Below, one piece after another: positions 27,977 to 36,945 of a stretch of 64,000 nucleotides of DNA; position 1 is the stretch's first letter, and the number at the start of each line of letters is the position of its first letter. The stretch comes from Qipengyuania spongiae. Lineage in GTDB: Bacteria; Pseudomonadota; Alphaproteobacteria; Sphingomonadales; Sphingomonadaceae. The stretch covers positions 2,056,501 to 2,120,500 of the forward strand of contig NZ_CP092471.1 in assembly GCF_026168555.1 (NCBI RefSeq). The letters are read 5' to 3'. The position numbers and the translations under genes were made by a program. Under the pieces are notes generated by a model. That model had not been told where the DNA came from and made no database searches. It was given only the letters and a program-made list of their open reading frames with translations.

Positions 27977-28654
27977 CTAGAGCGTGGCCTCGATCTCGCG
28001 CGCGGCGGCGAGCGGGTCCTCGGCGCGGCTGATCGGGCGGCCGATCACGAGAACACTGGCGCCGTCGTCGCGCGCCTGTCGGGGGGTGACGACGCGTTTC
28101 TGGTCGCCAACCGAACTGCCGGGAAGACGCAGGCCAGGGACGACGAAGACGCCGTCCTTCCACTGCGCGTGCACCGCTGCCACCTCCTCGCCCGAGCAGA
28201 CCACGCCGTCGAGCCCGGAGCGGTGCGCCAGTTCGGTGAGCCGCATCACGTGATCGTGGGGCGTGCCCTCGACCCCGGTCGCGGAGAGATCGCGCGCGTC
28301 GAGGCTCGTGAGCATGGTCACGCCGATCACCTTGCACTTCTCGCCCGCCGCGGCCTTGGCGTCTTCCAGCATGGCGCGCCCGCCGCCCGCATGGACCGTG
28401 ACGATCGCGGGTTCGAGCACATGGATCGCCTGCATCGCCCCGGCAACCGTGTTGGGGATGTCGTGCAATTTCAGGTCGAGAAAGATCGGCAGGCCGGTCG
28501 CGTGGGCGATCTCGTGCACCCCGTGAGCGCCATGGGCGTAGAAGAATTCCATGCCGAGCTTGATGCCGCCGACATGCGCCTTGACCCTGACCGCAAGCTC
28601 CTTGGCTGCGTCGAGACGGGGGAGATCGAGCGCGAGATAGACGGGGTTGCTCAT
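27977..28654 (-). CDS. pyrF: Orotidine 5'-phosphate decarboxylase
   Basis: A 225-residue TIM-barrel enzyme that decarboxylates OMP to UMP, the last step of de novo pyrimidine synthesis. The catalytic signature DLKLHDIPNT is present with D60, K62 and D65. GVVCSGEEVAAV and VVTPRQARDDGASVLVIGRPI are the phosphate-binding C-terminal parts. Its ATG overlaps the stop of the LapA-domain gene upstream by 4 bases, so the two are coupled, a frequent pairing in alphaproteobacteria. Confidence 0.96.
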   Translation of the reverse strand: MSNPVYLALDLPRLDAAKELAVRVKAHVGGIKLGMEFFYAHGAHGVHEIAHATGLPIFLDLKLHDIPNTVAGAMQAIHVLEPAIVTVHAGGGRAMLEDAKAAAGEKCKVIGVTMLTSLDARDLSATGVEGTPHDHVMRLTELAHRSGLDGVVCSGEEVAAVHAQWKDGVFVVPGLRLPGSSVGDQKRVVTPRQARDDGASVLVIGRPISRAEDPLAAAREIEATL

Positions 28655-29103
28655 ACCCGGTCGGTCGTGTCCGGCGCGCCCTGATGGTCGGGGTCGGCAG
28701 GGTCGACCGGGCGCGCGGGATCAAGCGGTCCAGGCGCGGCCGGAGCGACGGGTTCGGGGCGGACCGGCGCCGGCTCGACGACAGGAGCGGCGGCTGCGTC
28801 TTCGCGAGCCAGCACGGCGGGATCCGCCGCAATGCCGGCGGGCGCGGCGCGGCTTGCGGCCGTGGTCCGCGCCGCGCTCTCGAGCTGCGAGATGCGCCGT
28901 TCGAGCCGCCATTTGGTGCCGCGATGAAGCAGCCAGGTGGGCACGAGGCCGAGCAGGAAGGCGAGGATCACCAGCGCCGGAACCTTGGTCTCGACGATCA
29001 TGTTTTCCCAAAGTTTCACTTCGACCGGCTTCCAGTTGAAAGCCGTGAACACCAGAAGCGCCACCAGGATCAGGATCCAGAATGCCGTGCGAAGTATCTG
29101 CAT
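28651..29103 (-). CDS. LapA-domain (DUF1049) inner-membrane protein
   Basis: A 150-residue protein with two N-terminal membrane segments (AFWILILVALLVFTAF and VPALVILAFLLGLVPTWLL) and a motif typical of the LapA/YciS family. The remaining 80 residues are a cytoplasmic tail rich in Ala, Pro and Asp, probably disordered. E. coli LapA works with LapB on lipopolysaccharide synthesis control, but whether this Ala/Pro-tailed version does so is not shown; no lapB gene is adjacent. Overlaps pyrF by 4 bases. Confidence 0.8.
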   Translation of the reverse strand: MQILRTAFWILILVALLVFTAFNWKPVEVKLWENMIVETKVPALVILAFLLGLVPTWLLHRGTKWRLERRISQLESAARTTAASRAAPAGIAADPAVLAREDAAAAPVVEPAPVRPEPVAPAAPGPLDPARPVDPADPDHQGAPDTTDRV

Positions 29104-29174
29104 GGAGTGTCTACCCTCTCATTCGCCTTGTGGATCCGTGCTAGGCCGGGTGCGCCCCGCCGTCCAGCCGCTCG

Positions 29175-30485
29175 CTAGCCGAACACCCGCGCGAAGATCG
29201 TGTCGACGTGGCGGAAGTGATAGCCGAGGTCGAACTTCTCGTTCAGCTCGTCCTCGCCGAGTGCGGCAGTAACCTCCTCGTCTTTTTTGAGCAGCTCGAG
29301 CAGCTGGAGTCGCCCGTCGCTCTCCCACACCTTCATCGCGTTGCGCTGGACGATGGCGTAGGCGTTCTCGCGGCTGACCCCTGCCTGGGTGAGCGCCAGC
29401 AGCACGCGCTGCGAATGGATGAGGCCGCCCATCCGGTCCATGTTCGCCTGCATCCGTTCGGGATAGACCAGCAGCTTCTCCACCACGCCGGTCAGCCTGG
29501 CGAGGGCGAAGTCGAGCGTGATGGTCGCGTCCGGGCCGATGAACCGCTCGACGCTGGAATGCGAGATGTCCCGCTCGTGCCACAGGGCCACGTTTTCCAG
29601 CGCAGGGAGGGCATAGGCGCGGATCATGCGCGCCTGGCCGGTGAGGTTCTCGGTGAGGATCGGGTTGCGCTTGTGCGGCATGGCGCTCGAGCCCTTCTGA
29701 CCCTTGGAGAAGAACTCTTCCGCTTCCAGCACCTCGGTGCGCTGCAAGTGGCGGATCTCGACCGCTAGCCGTTCGATCGACCCGGCGATCACTGCAAGCG
29801 TCGCGAAATACATGGCGTGCCGGTCGCGCGGGATGACTTGGGTGGAGACGGGTTCGGGCACCAGCCCGAGCTTTTCCGCGACATAGGCTTCCACTTCGGG
29901 ATCGACATTGGCGAAAGTGCCGACCGCGCCGGAGATGGCGCAGGTGGCGATTTCCGCCCGCGCGTCCCACAGCCGCGCGCGGCACCGCTCGAACTCGGCA
30001 TAGGCCTGGGCGAGCTTGAGGCCGAACGTCACCGGCTCGGCATGGATGCCGTGGCTGCGCCCGATGGTCGGGGTGTAGCGATGCTCCTCGGCGCGGGTCT
30101 TCAGCGCTTCGAGCAGCCCGTCCATGTCGGCCAGCAGGATGTCGGTCGCGCGGGCGAGCTGGACCGCCAGCGTCGTATCGAGCACGTCGGAACTGGTCAT
30201 GCCCTGATGCATGAAGCGCGCTTCCTCGCCGACCTGTTCGGCCACCCAGGTCAGGAAGGCGATGACGTCGTGCTTGGTCACCGCCTCGATCGCATCGATC
30301 GCGTCCACGTCGATGGCGGGGTTCGTCGCCCACCAGTCCCACAACGCCTTGCCCGCGCTTTCAGGCACCACGCCGAGCTCTCCGAGCTTGGTCGTCGCAT
30401 GGGCCTCGATTTCGAACCAGATGCGATATTTCGCCTCCGGCTCCCACAGGGCGGTCATTTCGGGGCGGGCGTAGCGGGGGACCAT
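29175..30485 (-). CDS. purB: Adenylosuccinate lyase
   Basis: A 436-residue enzyme of the fumarase/aspartase superfamily that acts twice in AMP synthesis (SAICAR to AICAR, adenylosuccinate to AMP). The superfamily signature GSSAMPHKRNPI holds the mobile catalytic loop; TSSDVLDTTLAVQLARA and RSHGIHAEPVTFGLK are other conserved segments. Length is normal for the PurB class without long extensions. It appears to be transcribed alone or with the LapA-pyrF genes downstream, 71 bases away. Confidence 0.96.
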   Translation of the reverse strand: MVPRYARPEMTALWEPEAKYRIWFEIEAHATTKLGELGVVPESAGKALWDWWATNPAIDVDAIDAIEAVTKHDVIAFLTWVAEQVGEEARFMHQGMTSSDVLDTTLAVQLARATDILLADMDGLLEALKTRAEEHRYTPTIGRSHGIHAEPVTFGLKLAQAYAEFERCRARLWDARAEIATCAISGAVGTFANVDPEVEAYVAEKLGLVPEPVSTQVIPRDRHAMYFATLAVIAGSIERLAVEIRHLQRTEVLEAEEFFSKGQKGSSAMPHKRNPILTENLTGQARMIRAYALPALENVALWHERDISHSSVERFIGPDATITLDFALARLTGVVEKLLVYPERMQANMDRMGGLIHSQRVLLALTQAGVSRENAYAIVQRNAMKVWESDGRLQLLELLKKDEEVTAALGEDELNEKFDLGYHFRHVDTIFARVFG

Positions 30486-30569
30486 GAAAACTCCGTGTCG
30501 AAAGGTTTGCCCGAGCCGCTAGGGCGAGAGCGTCGCAATGACAAGGCGGGCAGCAGGTGTCGTCCGCTC

Positions 30570-31304
30570 TCAGATCAGGCCCTTCGAGCGAAGGGAGACG
30601 TGCGCGTTCCCCGCCACGATCACATGGTCGTGGACCGTGATGCCGAGATGCCGGCCGGCCTCGGCAATGCGGTTGGTGATGGCGATGTCGGCCCTGCTAG
30701 GCTCGGGATTTCCGCTCGGATGATTGTGGACGAGAATTAGCGCGCTTGCGCCGATATCCATTGCCTTGCGGATCACTTCGCGCGGATGGATCGCGGCCTC
30801 GTCGATCGTGCCCTCATGCGCCAGATGGTCGTTCAGCAGCCGGTTGCGCGTGTCGAGGTAGAGGACGCGCACGCGCTCACGGGTCAGCGCTCCCATGTCG
30901 ATCGCCAGATATTCGAGCAGCGCCTGCCAGCTGCCGAGGACCGGCTGGTCCATCACCTTGCCGCGCATCATGCGTCGTGCGGCGAGCGAGACACTTCTGA
31001 TCGCAGCCGCCCCGGCATCGCCCACGCCGGGCACCTGCTTCAGCGCGTCGGGATCGGCGTTGAGCACTCCGGTCAGCGATCCGAACCGTGCAATCAGCGC
31101 CTTGGCCGCAGGTTTAGTATCGCCCTGCCGCATTCCAGCGAACAGAAGAAATTCGAGCAGCTCGTAATCGGCCAGCGCTTCGTCTCCGCCGGAGAGCAGG
31201 CGCGCGCGCAACCGGGCACGATGGCCGGTGCCGGAATGAACGGCGCTGTTCGTGCCCGATGGCGGCAAACTTTTTCTCCAGCAGGGAGTTGAGCGGAATT
31301 GCAT
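30570..31304 (-). CDS. radC: RadC-family JAB/MPN metalloprotease-like protein
   Basis: About 244 residues. The N terminus holds a helix-hairpin-helix-type domain (GAGDAGAAAI-like VPGVGDAGAAAIRSVSL), and the C-terminal JAMM motif is complete: ILVHNHPSGNPEPSRADIAI has His-x-His and the downstream Asp. RadC was once called a DNA-repair protein; its function is not established. The start is uncertain: the ATG at 31304 gives an odd N terminus, and a TTG at 31268 is possible. Both lie in the short divergent gap to the ydbH gene. Confidence 0.88.
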   Translation of the reverse strand: MQFRSTPCWRKSLPPSGTNSAVHSGTGHRARLRARLLSGGDEALADYELLEFLLFAGMRQGDTKPAAKALIARFGSLTGVLNADPDALKQVPGVGDAGAAAIRSVSLAARRMMRGKVMDQPVLGSWQALLEYLAIDMGALTRERVRVLYLDTRNRLLNDHLAHEGTIDEAAIHPREVIRKAMDIGASALILVHNHPSGNPEPSRADIAITNRIAEAGRHLGITVHDHVIVAGNAHVSLRSKGLI

Positions 31305-31355
31305 TGCCTTCGACAGGGGCACGGCGCAAGGGAGCAGCGCGACAGTGTGAGGACG

Positions 31356-34300
31356 ATGGCCGAAGGCGAAGAAAGCCAAAGCGACACCGAGACGATCTTG
31401 CGCCCGCGACCGCGCTGGCGAAAGAAACGCTGGTGGATTCCGAACGCTGCCCTGGCGCTGGTCATCGCGCTGGGTCTGCTGGCGTGGTTTTCGCGCGAGC
31501 GGATCGCGAACGACTTCATCCAGGATCAGCTCGAAGTCTACGGCATTCCCGCGACCTACGAGATATCGCGCATTGCCGGACGGCGGCAGGTGCTCGCGAA
31601 TGTGGTGGTGGGCGATCCGGCTGCGCCCGATTTCACTGCCGAAGAGGTCGAGGTGCGGCTGCGCTGGCGCCTCGGCACGCCGCAGATCGGTCGGGTGATC
31701 GTCACTCGTCCGAGGCTCTACGGCACCTATCGCGGCGGAACGCTCAGCTTCGGCGCGCTCGATCCGGCGATCTTCCGCGATACCGGCGCGCCGCCAAGTC
31801 TGCCCGAGATCGACCTCGCCATTCGCGATGGACGCGCGCTTCTCGAAACAGAGGCCGGGCCGCTCGGCGTCAAGGTCGAGGGAAGCGGCCTCGTGTCCGA
31901 CGGTTTTGCGGGAACGGTGGCGATCGCTGCCCCGCGCCTGGAGGCGAATGGCTGCGCGGTGCGAGGCGGGAGCGCTTACGGCGCGTTGACCACGGCGAAT
32001 GGCGAGCCGAATTTCGACGGACCGGTCCGCGCCGCTTCGGTCGCCTGCCCGACGCGCGGCTTCTCGCTGGAGCGTGTCGCCGCGCGGGTCGATGCCTCCG
32101 GCAATGCGGCGCTCGATGCCTATCGCGGGCAGATCTCGCTCGACACGGGAGAAGGTCGCTACGGTGATTACGCCGCGGCAGGCTTCAATGGATCGTTCCG
32201 CGCCAGTTGGCGGGATGGGGTGCTCGATCTGAGCCATCTGCTGGCAGCGCGCGGAGTGCGCACGCCGCAGGCTCTGGCGGCGCTGGTCACGCTGGAAGGA
32301 AGCACGCGCGCCAGTGAGGGGTTCCAACGCATCCAGCTGCGCTCCGACCTTGAAGGCAATGCGCTGCGACCGGGGCCGGCGCTCGACAATTCGATCGGCG
32401 CGATCGCGCGGCTGGGCGAGGGTACGCTGCTGGCCCCGCTGGCGCGCAAGCTCGCCGCTGTCCTGCGCAGCGAGGCGCGGGGCAGCGCCATCGAGGCCGA
32501 CCTGACGGCGCGCCGCAATGGCGACGCGCTCACATTGCTGATCCCGCGCGCCGAGATGCGCGGCGGCAGCGGCACCCGGCTCGTCTCGCTGTCGCAGGTG
32601 GACATCGGGACCTCGGGTCAGGGTCCGGCGCGAATCAGCGGGAACATTGCAACCGCCGGGGCGGGCCTGCCGCGCCTGACCGGACGGATGGAGCGCGATC
32701 CCGCCGGCCGAACAGTCTTCCGCTTGGCGATGGATGAATATTCCGCAGGCGATTCGGCAATTGCAATCCCCGAAATGATGCTCGCCCAAGGGCGCGACGG
32801 CGTGCTCGGTTTCTCGGGCCGTGTGGTCGCCAGCGGGCCGCTGCCAGGCGGGGCGACCCGCAATCTGCGCCTCCCGGTGAGTGGACGCTATGCCGCGAAC
32901 GGGGACTTCTCGCTGTGGAGCGAATGCACGCGGATCGGGTTCGACCGGCTCCAACTCGCGCAACTTGCGTTCGAGCGGCGCGAACTGACTTTCTGCCCGC
33001 CTCCCGGCAGCGCCATCGTGCGCAGCGCGGGTGGCAATCTGCGCATCGCCGCCGGTGCGCCCGCGCTCGATCTTGCCGGAACGCTCGGATCGACCCCGAT
33101 TCGCCTGGCGAGCGGGCCGGTCGGCTTTGCCTATCCTGGCGTGATGACCGCCCGTCAGCTCGACGTGACGCTCGGGCCCGCCGGAACCGCGACCCGCTTC
33201 GTCATCGACAATCTCGATGCGCGGTTGGGCGAGGACATTGCCGGTCGCTTCGCCGATGCGGACGTCACTCTCGACGCAGTTCCGCTCGATCTCAGGAACG
33301 CAGGCGGAAGCTGGCGCTATGCTGGAGGCAGACTGACGCTGGCCGATGGCTCCTTCGACCTGCTCGACCGGGCCGATCCCGACCGGTTCGAGCCGCTGAG
33401 GGCGCGCGATGCGACGCTCTCGCTCGAGAACAACCTCATTACCGCCTTCGCGGACTTGCGACACCCGCAGAGCGACCGGATCGTGACCTCGGCCAATATC
33501 CGTCACGACCTTTCGACCGGGCGCGGCCATGCCGATCTGGGCATCGCCGGGCTGCAATTCGATCCCGAGCTGCAACCCGCCGACCTGTCGCGCCTCGCGC
33601 TCGGCGTCGTCGCCAATGCGAAGGGGGTGCTTCGCGGGCGCGGGCGGGTCGACTGGGGCGCAGGCGGGGTCACCAGTTCGGGCGAGATCACCACCGACGG
33701 CTTCGATTTCGCCGCCGCCTTCGGGCCGGTACGCGGGGCGAGTGGCACGGTGCGCTTCACCGACCTGCTCAGTCTCACCACCGCGCCCGACCAGACCCTG
33801 CTCGTCGCCTCGATCAATCCGGGCATCGAGGTCATCGATGGCGAAATCGCCTTCGACCTGCGCGACTGGCAGTATCTCTCGCTCGACAGCGGGCGCTGGC
33901 CCTTCATGGGCGGCGAACTCTATCTGCGCGAAGTCGATCTGAATTTCGGCGCGGAGGAGGAACGGCGCTATGTCTTCGAGATCGTCGGTCTGGAGGCGGG
34001 CGCCTTCATCGATCAGATGGATGTCGGCAATCTGAGCGCCACCGGCATTTTCGACGGGACGGTGCCGATCATCTTCAACGCCGCCGGGGATGGCCGGATC
34101 GAGGAGGGGCTGCTGGTCTCCCGCGCGCCGGGCGGCAATGTGTCCTATGTCGGAGAACTGACCTACGAGGATCTCTCGCCGATCGCCAATTTCGCATTCG
34201 ATGCGCTTCGCAGCCTCGATTACCGACAGATGCGGCTCGCCATGGACGGGCCGCTGACCGGCGAGATCGTTACACGCGTGCGCTTCGACGGTGTGAGTCA

Positions 34301-34568
34301 GGGGGAGCGGGCCAAGTCGAACTTCATCACGCGGCGGCTCGCGAAACTGCCGCTGCAATTCCGTATCAACGTGCGCGCGCCCTTCTACCAGCTCATCACT
34401 TCGCTCCGCTCGCTCTACGATCCCGCCGCCGTGCGCGATCCGCGCGAACTCGGCCTGCTGTCCGACGACGGGACACGCTTCTTGCGCAGCGAAGTGACGG
34501 CGGAGGAGGTCGAGGACGCGATTTCACCGGACGCCATCGTTCCGGACATGCCAAGCAGAAGGAACTAG
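31356..34568 (+). CDS. ydbH: YdbH-family AsmA-like envelope protein
   Basis: A 1070-residue protein anchored by one N-terminal membrane helix (about residues 25-46) with a long periplasmic part of repeated short beta-strands, as in AsmA/TamB-like lipid bridges. The C-terminal 220 residues (WQYLSLDSGRWPFMGGELYL, DQMDVGNLSATGIFDG, VRAPFYQLITSLRSLYDP) match the YdbH domain. In E. coli YdbH moves phospholipid between inner and outer membranes, redundantly with TamB and YhdP. Downstream are ynbE and ydbL genes, the same set as in E. coli. I chose the ATG at 31356 (MAEGEESQ), preceded by TGAGGA. Confidence 0.85.
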   Translation: MAEGEESQSDTETILRPRPRWRKKRWWIPNAALALVIALGLLAWFSRERIANDFIQDQLEVYGIPATYEISRIAGRRQVLANVVVGDPAAPDFTAEEVEVRLRWRLGTPQIGRVIVTRPRLYGTYRGGTLSFGALDPAIFRDTGAPPSLPEIDLAIRDGRALLETEAGPLGVKVEGSGLVSDGFAGTVAIAAPRLEANGCAVRGGSAYGALTTANGEPNFDGPVRAASVACPTRGFSLERVAARVDASGNAALDAYRGQISLDTGEGRYGDYAAAGFNGSFRASWRDGVLDLSHLLAARGVRTPQALAALVTLEGSTRASEGFQRIQLRSDLEGNALRPGPALDNSIGAIARLGEGTLLAPLARKLAAVLRSEARGSAIEADLTARRNGDALTLLIPRAEMRGGSGTRLVSLSQVDIGTSGQGPARISGNIATAGAGLPRLTGRMERDPAGRTVFRLAMDEYSAGDSAIAIPEMMLAQGRDGVLGFSGRVVASGPLPGGATRNLRLPVSGRYAANGDFSLWSECTRIGFDRLQLAQLAFERRELTFCPPPGSAIVRSAGGNLRIAAGAPALDLAGTLGSTPIRLASGPVGFAYPGVMTARQLDVTLGPAGTATRFVIDNLDARLGEDIAGRFADADVTLDAVPLDLRNAGGSWRYAGGRLTLADGSFDLLDRADPDRFEPLRARDATLSLENNLITAFADLRHPQSDRIVTSANIRHDLSTGRGHADLGIAGLQFDPELQPADLSRLALGVVANAKGVLRGRGRVDWGAGGVTSSGEITTDGFDFAAAFGPVRGASGTVRFTDLLSLTTAPDQTLLVASINPGIEVIDGEIAFDLRDWQYLSLDSGRWPFMGGELYLREVDLNFGAEEERRYVFEIVGLEAGAFIDQMDVGNLSATGIFDGTVPIIFNAAGDGRIEEGLLVSRAPGGNVSYVGELTYEDLSPIANFAFDALRSLDYRQMRLAMDGPLTGEIVTRVRFDGVSQGERAKSNFITRRLAKLPLQFRINVRAPFYQLITSLRSLYDPAAVRDPRELGLLSDDGTRFLRSEVTAEEVEDAISPDAIVPDMPSRRN

Positions 34569-34600
34569 ACCATTCAGGACCAGGAAAGCGAAGGACGGCT

Positions 34601-34822
34601 ATGACGGCTCCGAAACAGAACCAGGGCGAGGAATGGACACTCCGGCTCTCAGGCATGGCGATGCTGGTCGCGGGGATGGCCGCGCTCGGCGGGTGCATTA
34701 CCGTGAACGCGCCGGAAGAGCCGATCGTGATCGAGCTCAACGTCAATATCCGGCAGGAGGTGATCTATCGCCTTGCCGAGGATGCGGGCAACACCATCGA
34801 CCAGAACGCCGATATCTTCTAA
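34601..34822 (+). CDS. ynbE: YnbE-family lipoprotein (73 aa)
   Basis: A 73-residue protein with a signal ending in the lipobox LGGC (Cys32) and a short conserved C-terminal part (VIELNVNIRQEVIYRLAED). In E. coli YnbE is an outer-membrane lipoprotein that pairs with YdbH to form the lipid bridge. It starts 32 bases after ydbH. The start at 34601 leaves a polar N terminus before the hydrophobic core, longer than usual for a lipoprotein signal, so a later start is possible. Confidence 0.85.
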   Translation: MTAPKQNQGEEWTLRLSGMAMLVAGMAALGGCITVNAPEEPIVIELNVNIRQEVIYRLAEDAGNTIDQNADIF

Positions 34823-34832
34823 AACAGGTGAC

Positions 34833-35249
34833 ATGATGAACCGTTCTATTCGACACACTCGCTCCGGCGCTCGAAGCGCGGCCCTCGCGCTAGCCGCCGG
34901 CGCCGCTCTTCTCGGCGGCATCGCCGTGCCCGCGATGGCCCAGCGCGACCCGGCCTACGCTTCCGCACGCTCGTCCGGGCAGATCGGCGAGAAGATGGAT
35001 GGCTATCTCGGCATCGTCGGGGCGGAAACCCCGGCGCTGCGCCGCATCGTCAACGATATCAATATCAAGCGCCGCGCGGTCTATTCGGAAAAGGCGCAGG
35101 CGGCGAATGCCACGCTGGAGGAATACGCCTTCGCTGCCGGTTGCCAGGCGATCCTGAAGACCGAGCCGGGCGAGAAGTACCAGGCGCCGAACGGCAGCTG
35201 GCAGACGCGCGGCTCCGGCGCTCCGGCACGCGATTCGCGCTGCCCGTAG
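34833..35249 (+). CDS. ydbL: YdbL-family (DUF1318) periplasmic protein
   Basis: About 138 residues with an Arg-rich start, a Sec signal (ALALAAGAALLGGIAVPAMA) and a short DUF1318 domain (GQIGEKMDGYLGIV, INDI-type VNDINIKRRAVYSEKA, ATLEEYAFAAGCQAI). In E. coli YdbL is a periplasmic partner that modulates YdbH-YnbE. Two ATG codons (34833, 34836) are equally likely. It is 10 bases after ynbE, so ydbH-ynbE-ydbL form one unit. A 165-base gap with no clear terminator precedes atpI. Confidence 0.85.
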   Translation: MMNRSIRHTRSGARSAALALAAGAALLGGIAVPAMAQRDPAYASARSSGQIGEKMDGYLGIVGAETPALRRIVNDINIKRRAVYSEKAQAANATLEEYAFAAGCQAILKTEPGEKYQAPNGSWQTRGSGAPARDSRCP

Positions 35250-35414
35250 ACCGGGGCGGGGCTTCGCACTCGCTTCGGCCGCAGCCTGTCTTTCGGAGTA
35301 ACTCCCGACTACAGCGGCGTGGGCTTGTTGACTTGCCCATACCCCCCGCCTAAGGGGGCGGCGCCCTCGGCGGGCATCTTGTTGCCTGTGCCGCAATTCC
35401 TTCGCGAGGCTGGC

Positions 35415-35744
35415 ATGAACGACGAGAAATCCGCACGAGAACCCATCGGCGAAGATGCGCGGATCGACGCGCTCGAGGCGCGGCTCAATGCCGCAAGCGA
35501 GCGCGAAAAACAGCGTAACGAGCCGCAGGTGAAGGGCGCCGATGCGAATTACCGCAGCGGCGACCGCGTCCTGGCCGACTTGCTCGGTGGCGTTCTCGGA
35601 GGCCTGGTGTTCGGCTGGCTGTTCGATTGGCTCGCCGGCACCTTGCCATGGGGTCTGTTGGTCGGGCTTTTCCTCGGGATTGTCGTGGCCTTCAGGAACA
35701 TCATTCGTTCCGCGAACCGGCGTCCGGATGGTCCGCCTCGCTAG
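35415..35744 (+). CDS. atpI: AtpZ/AtpI-like F0 assembly protein
   Basis: A 109-residue protein, the first gene of the F0 operon. Its N-terminal half is charged and soluble; the C-terminal half has two membrane helices (LLGGVLGGLVFGWLFDWL and LLVGLFLGIVVAF), as in AtpI/AtpZ proteins that help assemble the c-ring or carry Mg2+/Ca2+. The ATG at 35415 is chosen over an in-frame start at 35319 because the extra 32 residues are low-complexity. The gap to atpB is 44 bases. Confidence 0.85.
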   Translation: MNDEKSAREPIGEDARIDALEARLNAASEREKQRNEPQVKGADANYRSGDRVLADLLGGVLGGLVFGWLFDWLAGTLPWGLLVGLFLGIVVAFRNIIRSANRRPDGPPR

Positions 35745-35788
35745 CGGATCCGATCGTTGAGACCACAGGACTAGGGATTACCAGAAAC

Positions 35789-36574
35789 GTGGCACAATCG
35801 GCCAAGGTCGACCCCATGCACCAGTTCACCATCGAGCCGCTTGCCGGCACGGCGAACTGGGAGCTTGCAGGGTACAACATCGCCTTCACCAACAGCGCGC
35901 TGTGGATGCTGATCGCCGCGGTGGTGCTGACCGTGTTCGTGGCCGGCGGCATGCGCCGCCAGCTGGTTCCGGGCCGCTGGCAGATGATGGTGGAATTCTT
36001 CACCGGTTTCATCGACGACATGCTGGAAGCCAATATCGGCAAGGGCGGGCGCAAGTACCTTCCCTTCGTGTTCAGCCTGTTCATGTTCATCCTGTTCGCG
36101 AACCTGCTGGGTCTCGTGCCGCTCGGCATCGTCGGGGTGCATCCGTTCACTTTCACCAGCCACTTCACCGTGACCGGCATTCTCGCGGTCCTGTCTTTCT
36201 CGATCGTGCTCGCGGTCGGTTTCTGGAAGCACGGGCTGCATTTCTTCAGCCTGTTCGTTCCCGCCGGAACCCCGTGGCCGATGATCCCCATGATCGCTCC
36301 GATCGAATTCATCAGCTTCATGGTTCGCCCCTTCAGCCTGGGCCTGCGCCTTTTCGTCGCGATGATGGCCGGCCACGTGCTGCTCGAAGTGCTGTCGAGC
36401 TTCGTCATCAATGGCGGCAATGGCGGGCTCGGCCTCGGCCTGCTGGTCGGCATTCCCAGCCTCGTACTGATGATCGGGATCGCCGCGCTGGAGATCCTGG
36501 TGGCCGGCATCCAGGCCTACGTTTTCGCGCTGCTGACGTCGCTGTACATCAACGACGCGGAAGACCTTCACTGA
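35789..36574 (+). CDS. atpB: ATP synthase F0 subunit a
   Basis: A 261-residue polytopic subunit that forms the two half-channels for protons against the c-ring. The essential Arg is in FMVRPFSLGLRLFVAMMAGH. The start is the GTG at 35789 (VAQSAKVDPMHQFTIEPL); an ATG nine codons later is the alternative. The open frame continues further upstream without similarity. First of the four structural F0 genes; F1 genes are elsewhere, as usual in alphaproteobacteria. Confidence 0.95.
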   Translation: MAQSAKVDPMHQFTIEPLAGTANWELAGYNIAFTNSALWMLIAAVVLTVFVAGGMRRQLVPGRWQMMVEFFTGFIDDMLEANIGKGGRKYLPFVFSLFMFILFANLLGLVPLGIVGVHPFTFTSHFTVTGILAVLSFSIVLAVGFWKHGLHFFSLFVPAGTPWPMIPMIAPIEFISFMVRPFSLGLRLFVAMMAGHVLLEVLSSFVINGGNGGLGLGLLVGIPSLVLMIGIAALEILVAGIQAYVFALLTSLYINDAEDLH

Positions 36575-36624
36575 GTTTTCGATAGCCTTCCTAGTTCAAT
36601 CACGCATTTTCAAAGGAGTTAATA

Positions 36625-36849
36625 ATGGAACCTGAAGCTGCAAAACTGCTCGGAGCCGGTCTCGCCGCCATCGGTGCGGGTCTTGCCTCGCTCGGCGTCG
36701 GTAACGTCTTTGCGAAGTATCTCGAAGGCGCTCTGCGCAACCCCGGCGCGGCGGACAGCCAGCAGGGCCGTCTCTTCATCGGTTTCGCCGCGGCGGAACT
36801 TCTCGGCCTGCTCGCCTTCGTCATCGCCGTCCTTCTGATCTTCACCTGA
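36625..36849 (+). CDS. atpE: ATP synthase F0 subunit c
   Basis: A 74-residue two-helix proteolipid forming the rotor ring. The ion-binding carboxylate is the Glu in FAAAELLGLLAFVIAV; the polar loop is RNPGAADSQQGR. The residues around the Glu do not show the Gln/Ser-Thr pattern of Na+-type c subunits, so it is H+-type. A strong AAAGGAG site precedes the ATG. A long hairpin follows the stop at 36875-36908. Confidence 0.97.
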   Translation: MEPEAAKLLGAGLAAIGAGLASLGVGNVFAKYLEGALRNPGAADSQQGRLFIGFAAAELLGLLAFVIAVLLIFT

Positions 36850-36874
36850 TCGCAGGATCGAGCCGACCCCTGAT

Positions 36875-36908
36875 CCTCTCTCGCGCCACTGGGTCGGCGC
36901 GGGAGAGG
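36875..36908 (+). promoter_or_regulatory. Hairpin in the atpE-atpF' intergenic region
   Basis: A 13-position inverted repeat (36875-36887 with 36896-36908, one wobble) with an 8-base loop lies in the 96-base gap after atpE. No U tract follows, so it is not a normal terminator. It more likely stabilises the atpE part of the message or slows decay, matching the need for many c subunits per complex. Confidence 0.5.
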
Positions 36909-36945
36909 GCGGGTCCTCTTCCCGTTCACGCATTAGGGCCTTTCA

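Noticed and set aside
31305..34358. Upstream extension of the radC frame across the ydbH gene
   Set aside because: The frame is open for over a thousand codons only because it is antisense to the high-GC ydbH coding sequence; RadC proteins are about 230 residues long.
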